Origin: Deltaproteobacteria bacterium
GTDB taxonomy: Bacteria; Desulfobacterota; Syntrophia; Syntrophales; JAAYKM01
Reading direction: 5' to 3'
Assembly: GCA_019136935.1 (NCBI GenBank)
Contig: JAGVTI010000144.1
Coordinates: forward strand, 1-6,380
DNA: 6,380 bases
Position 1 is the first letter of the stretch, and each line of letters opens with the position of its first letter. The notes below the pieces were generated by a model. That model was not told where the DNA came from. It did no database searches and saw only the letters and a program-made list of their open reading frames with translations. Position numbers and translations under genes: made by a program. Positions 1 through 6,380 of this stretch are shown in pieces.

Positions 1-708
1 GACGATCTTGGCGCCGTCACCGAGGTTGCCCAGCAGGTTTTCCTTCGGGACCTTCACATTCTCCATGAAGATTTCACCGGTAGGTGACGAACGGCTGCCC
101 AGTTTGTCCAGTTCCGTCACGGATATGCCGGTGTTATTCTTCATATCGACGACGAATGCGGAAAGACCCTTGTTGCCCTTGGAGCGGTCCGTGTAGGCAT
201 AGTAAATCAGGCAGTCGGCCGTCGCCGCGTTGGAGATCCACGTCTTGGTGCCGTTGATGAGCCAGTGATCGCCTTTATCCTCGGCGACGGACTTTATACC
301 CATGACGTCGGAACCCGCGTTGGCTTCGGTGATACCGAATCCGCCGAGATACTCCGCGGTAACGAGCTTTTCAATGTACTTTTTCTTGGCCGCTTCCGTT
401 CCGTAACGAAAAATGGTGAAGGCGCAGCCCAGGGCCTGCATGTTGATCTGAACACGCAGGGAACTCGACGCACGCGCGATCTCTTCGGTAAGGATCATCG
501 CCGCCAGCCAGCCCATGTTGTTTCCGCCGTATTCCTCGGGAATAACCGTTCCGAAAAAGCCTAACTCGCCCATGGGCTTCACGACTTCTTCGTAGGGGAA
601 ATAGTGCTCTTCGTCCCATTTGTCGGCAAAAGGTGCTATCTTCTCCGCTGCGAAATCCCTGGCCATCGAGCGCAGCATTTCCAGTTCTTCAGTCAATGCG
701 AAATTCAT
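1..708 (-). CDS. acd: Glutaryl-CoA dehydrogenase (acyl-CoA dehydrogenase family), N-terminal 236 residues, cut by window edge
   Basis: Cytoplasmic FAD enzyme oxidising an acyl-CoA to the 2,3-enoyl-CoA, most likely glutaryl-CoA to glutaconyl-CoA. The visible 236 residues hold the N-terminal helical domain (about 1-120) and most of the middle beta domain. The family signature GITEANAGSD lies at 125-134 and the FAD-contacting TKTWISN at 154-160. Arg85, in the stretch SSLRVQINMQALG, aligns by eye with human GCDH Arg94, which binds the substrate's distal carboxylate; ordinary short-chain acyl-CoA dehydrogenases lack it. From memory, the sequence is very close to the non-decarboxylating Desulfococcus enzyme (for example GELGFFGTVIPEEYGG at 47-62). 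The C-terminal catalytic Glu and the residue that separates decarboxylating from non-decarboxylating forms lie outside the window, so that distinction is inferred. The ATG at 708 has AAGGAG (720 to 715) six bases upstream. It follows the biotin carrier gene by 37 bases and is probably co-transcribed with it. Confidence 0.88.
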   Translation of the reverse strand, partial: MNFALTEELEMLRSMARDFAAEKIAPFADKWDEEHYFPYEEVVKPMGELGFFGTVIPEEYGGNNMGWLAAMILTEEIARASSSLRVQINMQALGCAFTIFRYGTEAAKKKYIEKLVTAEYLGGFGITEANAGSDVMGIKSVAEDKGDHWLINGTKTWISNAATADCLIYYAYTDRSKGNKGLSAFVVDMKNNTGISVTELDKLGSRSSPTGEIFMENVKVPKENLLGNLGDGAKIV

Positions 709-745
709 GTCTCTCTCCTTCTCGATAATCGTCTTTATAATATGC

Positions 746-961
746 CTACTCTAAAACCATCAATACCGAGTCCGCGGCGAAAGTCTGACCGACAGCGACC
801 TTGATCTCCTTTACCACGCCTGATGCGGGCGACGTTACGGGCATTTCCATCTTCATGGCTTCCATGATGATGACTTCGTCGTCTTCTGCCACTTTATCAC
901 CGACATTCACATTGATCTTGACTACTTTTCCTTCCATGGGAACGGTTACGTTCTGACTCAT
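746..961 (-). CDS. Stand-alone biotin carrier protein (biotinyl/lipoyl domain), probable glutaconyl-CoA decarboxylase subunit
   Basis: A 71-residue protein consisting only of a biotinyl domain. The motif EAMKME at 34-39 places the biotin-accepting lysine at Lys37, and the hammerhead fold is completed by SPASGVVKEIKVAVGQ at 44-59. AccB-type carriers are about 150 residues with an N-terminal extension, and decarboxylase gamma subunits usually carry an Ala/Pro linker; this protein has neither. The ATG at 961 is preceded by AAGGAGG (973 to 967) with a 5-base spacer, which supports this start. Its partner is not visible. The downstream glutaryl-CoA dehydrogenase suggests it shuttles CO2 in a biotin-dependent glutaconyl-CoA decarboxylase, a membrane Na+ pump in anaerobes, but a carrier for another acyl-CoA carboxylase or decarboxylase would look the same. 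It is the first visible gene of the leftward operon. Confidence 0.9.
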   Translation of the reverse strand: MSQNVTVPMEGKVVKINVNVGDKVAEDDEVIIMEAMKMEMPVTSPASGVVKEIKVAVGQTFAADSVLMVLE

Positions 962-1038
962 AAGATCCTCCTTCAGTTATTCATGTTTTTTTTATTTCTG
1001 TTATTTTCCGCCTAGTCTATTCTGAAAATAAACAGCCT

Positions 1039-1067
1039 CACCTATCCCATAGACCACTTTTTGTCAA
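1039..1067 (-). promoter_or_regulatory. Possible sigma-70 promoter for the biotin carrier / dehydrogenase operon
   Basis: Read on the minus strand, a perfect TTGACA lies at 1067 to 1062. Seventeen bases further is a poor -10 (TAGGTG, 1044 to 1039; ATAGGT if the spacer is 16). It is correctly placed about 80 bases upstream of the carrier start in the divergent region, but only the -35 matches well, so this is a weak call. Confidence 0.25.
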
Positions 1068-1121
1068 TAATTATTTGGTCCTTTCCTTTCAAAGCTTTTA
1101 TTGTGATCTCCTCGGGGATGT

Positions 1122-1150
1122 GGTACAAATGCGCCCGAATTACGTATAAA
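1122..1150 (+). promoter_or_regulatory. Possible sigma-70 promoter for the mazG-queA-tgt operon
   Basis: TATAAA at 1145-1150 matches the -10 consensus at five of six positions. GGTACA at 1122-1127, 17 bases upstream, matches the -35 at three of six. Initiation near 1157 would give a leader of roughly 85-90 bases before mazG. The -10 overlaps the left arm of an AT-rich inverted repeat (1146-1164). Confidence 0.3.
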
Positions 1151-1164
1151 AAATCGGTTTTTAT
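1146..1164. repeat. Short AT-rich inverted repeat in the divergent promoter region
   Basis: ATAAAAA (1146-1152) and TTTTTAT (1158-1164) form a perfect 7-base inverted repeat around ATCGG. It overlaps the candidate -10 of the rightward promoter, so it could be an operator. An all-A/T stem like this also arises easily by chance. The rest of the 283-base gap between the two divergent starts shows no RNA gene or further ORF I can support. Confidence 0.35.
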
Positions 1165-1176
1165 GACTTTTTACGG
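1165..1176 (+). repeat. Dispersed 12-mer GACTTTTTACGG, copy 1
   Basis: The same 12 bases occur at 4712-4723 on the plus strand, and the 10-base core ACTTTTTACG occurs inverted at 4533-4542. All three copies are intergenic. Flanking sequence of copy 1 does not align with the others beyond the 12 bases. Confidence 0.5.
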
Positions 1177-1244
1177 ATCTTGGCGGATGGATGGCCTGGA
1201 AGTGAAAAGGGACCCTTCACCACCCAAGGCAAGGTGTGTACGAC

Positions 1245-2057
1245 ATGAACGCAAAAATTCCGCCTTTAAGCGGCGAAATAACCGATCTCCTTACCATTAT
1301 CCGCACACTCCGGGGACCGGAGGGCTGTCTCTGGGACAGAAAGCAGGCAAAGGAAGACATCGGGCGCTACCTGATCGAGGAAGCCTGGGAGGTCATCGAT
1401 GCCGTCAACGGCGGCAAGGCGGATCACCTCAAGGAAGAACTGGGGGATCTCCTGTTTCAGATCCTGTTTCTCACCGTCCTGTCCGAAGAAAGGGATGAAT
1501 TCACCCTCAGCGACCTGATCACCGCCGTATCCGAAAAGATGATCCGCCGGCATCCGCACGTGTTTGACGACACCGCCGTGAAGGACGTCGAGGAAATCAA
1601 AAACAACTGGGCCTACATCAAGGAGCACGTCGAGAAAAAACCGGTCCGGAAGGAAGGTTATCTGGGGAAATATCCCCTTTCCATGCCGGCCCTGGCAAAG
1701 GCGCAGAAGATTTCGGACCGGGCCGCCCGGGTCGGATTCGACTGGGAAACGGCAAGCGGCGTCCTGGAAAAGATCGACGAGGAAATAAAGGAGATGAAAG
1801 AGGCCGTTGACGGGGGAGAGAAGGAGTGCATCGAGGAGGAAATCGGCGATCTGCTTTTTTCCATTGTGAACCTCTGCCGTTTTACCGGGATCGATGCCGA
1901 GCAATCCCTTCGGAAAACCACCAATAAGTTTGAAAGACGTTTTGGCTATATCGAAAAGACCCTTGCAAATCGTCATGAAACATTGTTAGAAACCTCTCCC
2001 GAAGAAATGAATCGCCTTTGGAACGAAGCAAAGGAAAAGGAAGGGAAGACTGAATGA
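1245..2057 (+). CDS. mazG: MazG nucleoside triphosphate pyrophosphohydrolase
   Basis: Hydrolyses NTPs and dNTPs to NMP plus pyrophosphate in the cytoplasm, a house-cleaning and stress-related activity. From the ATG at 1245 it has 270 residues, matching full-length two-domain MazG (E. coli about 263). The first all-alpha domain has EEAWE at 45-49 and EELGD at 64-68, and the second has EEIKE at 179-183 and EEEIGD at 197-202. These are the paired Mg2+-binding EExxE and ExxD motifs. The usual GCPWD near the N terminus reads GCLWD (27-31). An in-frame GTG at 1236 gives three more residues and has AAGG (1226-1229) six bases upstream, whereas the ATG has AAGG (1231-1234) ten bases upstream; the choice is open. 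Its TGA overlaps the next ATG (ATGA), so the two genes are translationally coupled. Confidence 0.93.
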   Translation: MNAKIPPLSGEITDLLTIIRTLRGPEGCLWDRKQAKEDIGRYLIEEAWEVIDAVNGGKADHLKEELGDLLFQILFLTVLSEERDEFTLSDLITAVSEKMIRRHPHVFDDTAVKDVEEIKNNWAYIKEHVEKKPVRKEGYLGKYPLSMPALAKAQKISDRAARVGFDWETASGVLEKIDEEIKEMKEAVDGGEKECIEEEIGDLLFSIVNLCRFTGIDAEQSLRKTTNKFERRFGYIEKTLANRHETLLETSPEEMNRLWNEAKEKEGKTE

Positions 2058-2239
2058 AATTTTTCCTGTGCGTCATGGGAATGGTTCTGATCCTGGAGGG
2101 GTTGCCTTATTTCGCCTTTCCCGACAAGATCAAGTCATTCCTGATGAAGCTCACGGATATACCGGACCGCGTCCTGCGCCTTATGGGCCTGGCAGCCGTC
2201 ATTTCGGGCCTCATCCTGGTCTTTTTCGGCAGGATCTGA
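2054..2239 (+). CDS. Small inner-membrane protein, DUF2065 / YjeT-like
   Basis: A 61-residue protein of unknown function. It has two hydrophobic segments (about 3-21 and 42-58) separated by a charged loop. The pattern LILEGLPYFAFP at 12-23 and IPDRVLRLMGL at 36-46 matches what I recall of the DUF2065/YjeT family: an EG near the end of helix 1, then PD-x-x-LR-x-x-G before helix 2. It should sit in the cytoplasmic membrane with a short loop. The start overlaps the mazG stop by 4 bases (ATGA), so expression depends on mazG translation. In gammaproteobacteria the family, as I recall it, lies near hflC and purA, so this placement between mazG and queA says nothing clear about its job. Confidence 0.8.
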   Translation: MKFFLCVMGMVLILEGLPYFAFPDKIKSFLMKLTDIPDRVLRLMGLAAVISGLILVFFGRI

Positions 2240-2242
2240 TTC

Positions 2243-2278
2243 ATGCCCGGCCACAACCAGCCTTCGGTCATCAAGTAA
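2243..2278 (+). other. Possible 11-codon leader mini-ORF abutting queA
   Basis: ATG at 2243 opens MPGHNQPSVIK and ends with TAA at 2276-2278, directly followed, in the same frame, by the queA ATG. AGGA at 2231-2234 sits 8 bases before this ATG, while queA itself has no convincing Shine-Dalgarno sequence. Ribosomes finishing here could restart on queA. It may equally be a chance ORF; nothing about the peptide is recognisable. Confidence 0.35.
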
Positions 2279-4493
<2,215 letters not shown>

Positions 4494-4532
4494 AGACATG
4501 GCGGGATTGTTGAAGATCGTGATTGATGGCCT

Positions 4533-4722
4533 CGTAAAAAGTTGAGAATTCCCTCCCCCCGGAGGCGGTGTCGTCATACCTGATTTACGTTTGATGTCAT
4601 TCTGAACGAAGTGAAGAATCTAATAATTTCATGATGTTAAAAATATAGATTCTTCGCCTGGCGGCTCAGAATGACATTGCGGCACAGTCTCCTGACAGGT
4701 GGGGAAAAACGGACTTTTTACG
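4533..4722. repeat. Inverted pair CGTAAAAAGT / ACTTTTTACG bounding the tgt-yajC spacer
   Basis: A perfect 10-base inverted pair lies at 4533-4542 and 4713-4722 and encloses the larger hairpin repeat at 4594-4677. The right copy is part of the 12-mer also found at 1165-1176. The resulting 190-base unit has the shape of a small non-autonomous element, but I find no target-site duplication next to it, so the two layers may be unrelated. Confidence 0.4.
4594..4677. repeat. Imperfect inverted repeat / hairpin of a dispersed intergenic family
   Basis: The left arm has ATGTCATTCTGA (4594-4605) and GAAGAATCTA (4613-4622). The right arm has TAGATTCTTC (4646-4655) and TCAGAATGACAT (4666-4677), their exact reverse complements. 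This gives a 12-pair outer stem, an asymmetric internal loop (7 versus 10 bases), a 10-pair inner stem and a 23-base AT-rich loop. From memory, sequences of this kind (TCATTCTGA followed by GAAGAATCT) occur as scattered intergenic repeats in many bacteria. No T-run follows the right arm, so it is not a standard terminator. Confidence 0.85.
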
Positions 4723-4738
4723 GCTGTGACATAAAAAA

Positions 4739-4754
4739 GGAGGAAAAAGATTTG
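4739..4754 (+). promoter_or_regulatory. Ribosome binding site that fixes the yajC start at TTG
   Basis: GGAGG at 4739-4743 lies 8 bases before TTG 4752-4754. It supports this start over the upstream in-frame ATG at 4671, which falls inside the right arm of the hairpin repeat and has no Shine-Dalgarno sequence. Confidence 0.75.
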
Positions 4755-5069
4755 ACTGACATCGTCTACGCAATGGGTGGCGGAGGAAACGGTTCTCCGG
4801 TAGGGGGGGACATCAGTTTCTTGATCATGATGGTCGTCCTGTTCGGTATTTTTTACTTTCTCTTGATTCGCCCTCAGCAGAAAAAACAGAAAGAACTCAA
4901 GCAGATGCTTGAAAATCTCACCCATGGTGACACCGTCGTCACCTCCGGCGGCATTCACGGCAAGATTGTGGCGATCACGGATAACGTCATCACCCTGGAA
5001 ATCGCCGACAAGGTCAGAATCAAGGTGTCCCGGGCTTTTATCGCCGAAGTCCTTCAAAAGGCATCATAA
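4752..5069 (+). CDS. yajC: YajC, Sec translocon accessory membrane protein
   Basis: Single-span inner-membrane protein that associates with SecD-SecF and SecYEG during protein export. The TTG start gives 105 residues, usual for YajC. A glycine-rich N terminus (MGGGGNGSPVGGD, 8-20) is followed by one transmembrane helix (about 22-40) and the hallmark LIRPQQKKQKE (38-48). The cytoplasmic domain contains GDTVVTSGGIHGKI (59-72), which matches the family's core pattern. TTG is chosen for its GGAGG site. A start at ATG 4671 would add 27 residues encoded by repeat DNA, and ATG 4773 would shorten it by seven. Twenty-three bases separate it from secD, so the two are co-transcribed. The promoter is not clear; it may lie in the repeat-bearing spacer or further upstream with queA. 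Confidence 0.95.
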   Translation: MTDIVYAMGGGGNGSPVGGDISFLIMMVVLFGIFYFLLIRPQQKKQKELKQMLENLTHGDTVVTSGGIHGKIVAITDNVITLEIADKVRIKVSRAFIAEVLQKAS

Positions 5070-5092
5070 AATCCTATTCCACGAGGTTAATC

Positions 5093-6380
5093 ATGTTCAA
5101 AAGCATCCAGTTCAGGGCGGCCTTTACCTTGTTGATCTTCCTGGTAGCCCTCTTCTATCTGACTCCGACCGTCGTACCCGAACTCCCGGATTTCTGGACC
5201 AAAAAACTTCCCAAGGACAAGATTCATCTGGGGCTTGATCTCCAGGGGGGAATGCATCTCGTTCTGGAGGTGGACGCCCAAAAAGCGGTCGAATCGACCC
5301 TGGAAAGGATGTCCAACAACCTGAAAGAAGCGTTGATGCAGAAGAAGGTCCGTTTCCGCAATGTCGAACGCACCGCCGACGGAATGATTTCACTTGAACT
5401 GACGGATCCGGCGGGAAGGGATCCTTTTGAAAAAACCCTGAAGAATAATTTTCCCGACCTGGAGATCGCTTCGTCCGAAACCATGGAAGGACGGGAAAAA
5501 GTCTATTTGAAGATGAGGAAGGACCGGGCCGCGGAAATCAAAAAACTGGCGGTAGAGCAATCCCTGGAAACGATTCGTAACCGGGTGGACCAGTTCGGCA
5601 TCTCCGAACCGGAAATCATTCCCCAGGGAGAGGATCGCATTCTCATCCAGTTGCCGGGAATCAAGGATACGGCACGGGCCAAGAACCTGATCGGGAAAAC
5701 GGCTCTCCTTGAATTCAAGCTGGTCGATGACGAACACAGCCTGGAAGACGCCCTGAGGGGAAACATTCCGGAAGGCGATCAGATCGTTTATGGCCTGCAT
5801 CTGGATCGGGAAACAGGCCGCCAGGCATCGGTGCCCTATCTGCTGAAAAGCAAGACCCTCCTCACGGGCGATTCCCTGGAAAGCGCCAAGGTCCAGATCA
5901 GCGACCGCTTCGGCGAACCTCACGTGGCGATCAAGTTCAACACTCAGGGCGCGGAAGATTTCGACCGTATTACGGGAGAAAATGTCAAGAAACGTCTCGC
6001 CATCGTCCTGGACGGAAACGTTTACTCCGCCCCGGTGATCCAGGAGCGCATCTCCGGCGGACAGGCCCAGATTACCGGCGCGTTCACCATGGAAGAGGCA
6101 CGGGACCTGGCGATTGTGCTGCGGGCGGGCGCCTTGCCGGCCCCGGTCAACGTCCTCGAGGAAAGGACCGTGGGGCCGTCCCTCGGTCAGGATTCGATCA
6201 CCCAGGGGACCTGGTCCTGTATCATTGCGGGTATCCTGGTTTTCATTTTCATGGCCTTTTATTACCGGGCATCCGGTTTGATCGCCGATCTCGCCTTGGC
6301 CATGAACCTCGTTCTGCTTTTGGGCGCCATGGTCATGTTCGGCGCAACCCTCACCCTCCCCGGTATTGCCGGTATCGTCC
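5093..6380 (+). CDS. secD: SecD, protein translocase subunit, first 429 residues (cut by window edge)
   Basis: Membrane component of the SecDF complex, which uses the ion gradient to help pull exported proteins across the membrane. The reading frame is open from ATG 5093 to the right edge (429 codons plus one base); a complete SecD of this type has somewhat over 500. Visible parts are transmembrane helix 1 (about 8-24), the signature LGLDLQGGMHLVLEV (46-60), and the large periplasmic domain with ETIRNRVDQFGISEPEI (159-175), the conserved LPGI (187-190) and LDGNVYSAPVI (306-316). LRAGALPAPV (343-352) follows, then helices at about 373-390 and 396-418 and the start of TLTLPGIAGIV (419-429), which leads into the conserved proton/ion-relay region, not in view. 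GAGG at 5083-5086 lies 6 bases before the ATG. secF probably follows. Confidence 0.96.
   Translation, partial: MFKSIQFRAAFTLLIFLVALFYLTPTVVPELPDFWTKKLPKDKIHLGLDLQGGMHLVLEVDAQKAVESTLERMSNNLKEALMQKKVRFRNVERTADGMISLELTDPAGRDPFEKTLKNNFPDLEIASSETMEGREKVYLKMRKDRAAEIKKLAVEQSLETIRNRVDQFGISEPEIIPQGEDRILIQLPGIKDTARAKNLIGKTALLEFKLVDDEHSLEDALRGNIPEGDQIVYGLHLDRETGRQASVPYLLKSKTLLTGDSLESAKVQISDRFGEPHVAIKFNTQGAEDFDRITGENVKKRLAIVLDGNVYSAPVIQERISGGQAQITGAFTMEEARDLAIVLRAGALPAPVNVLEERTVGPSLGQDSITQGTWSCIIAGILVFIFMAFYYRASGLIADLALAMNLVLLLGAMVMFGATLTLPGIAGIV

Noticed and set aside
371..619. Open frames on both strands overlapping the dehydrogenase (for example 265-564 plus and 371-619 minus)
   Set aside because: They are out of frame with the well-supported glutaryl-CoA dehydrogenase reading, and their translations lack recognisable motifs.
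1266..1976. Long open frame of 236 codons on the minus strand opposite mazG
   Set aside because: It lies entirely antisense to a clearly recognised mazG and its translation shows no known family motifs. It is a shadow of the coding strand's codon bias.
2240..2278. preQ1 riboswitch upstream of queA
   Set aside because: The gap after the preceding gene is only 39 bases, and I see no stem plus A-rich tail of the preQ1-I kind. The gene lies inside an operon, not at its head.
4552..4565. Small GC hairpin CCTCC-CCCC-GGAGG after tgt as a terminator
   Set aside because: There are only five stem pairs and no T-run follows (GCGGTGTCG comes next). It is insufficient for an intrinsic terminator.
4677..4720. 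A promoter for yajC in the spacer right of the hairpin (CTGACA at 4692-4697)
   Set aside because: The -35-like word is good, but no acceptable -10 occurs 16-18 bases downstream, so I cannot support it.

Overview
The window looks like a chromosomal segment of an anaerobic, syntrophic or sulfate-reducing 'deltaproteobacterium' (Syntrophus-like, Desulfobacterota). Two things suggest this. The leftmost gene closely resembles the non-decarboxylating glutaryl-CoA dehydrogenase of anaerobic aromatic degraders (comparison from memory), and it sits beside a stand-alone biotin carrier protein. The other genes (queA, tgt, yajC, secD) are in an order common in such genomes. The taxonomic call is inference; no rRNA or other marker gene is present.

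Left part, minus strand (1-961): a short operon reading leftward, with a 71-residue biotin carrier followed by an acyl-CoA dehydrogenase that runs off the left edge. Together they suggest oxidation of glutaryl-CoA to glutaconyl-CoA, then decarboxylation by a biotin-dependent, probably Na+-pumping, enzyme whose other subunits lie outside the window. Positions 962-1244 are a divergent promoter region.

Middle, plus strand (1245-4493): a compact run of mazG (nucleotide pyrophosphohydrolase), a 61-residue two-helix membrane protein of the YjeT/DUF2065 type, queA and tgt. The first two overlap by ATGA, and an 11-codon mini-ORF ends directly against the queA start codon. QueA and Tgt belong to queuosine tRNA modification: Tgt inserts preQ1 at position 34 of GUN-anticodon tRNAs, and QueA then converts it to epoxyqueuosine.

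Intergenic 4494-4751: 258 bases with a long imperfect inverted repeat of a dispersed-repeat type, nested inside a shorter inverted pair (CGTAAAAAGT / ACTTTTTACG). The same short word recurs upstream of mazG.

Right part, plus strand (4752-6380): yajC and the first 429 codons of secD, accessory components of the Sec translocon, reading off the right edge.

I see no novel defence, mobile or RNA system here. The most useful leads are the dispersed repeat, the queA leader mini-ORF, the glutaryl-CoA dehydrogenase/biotin-carrier pairing and several non-trivial start sites (tgt, yajC, mazG).
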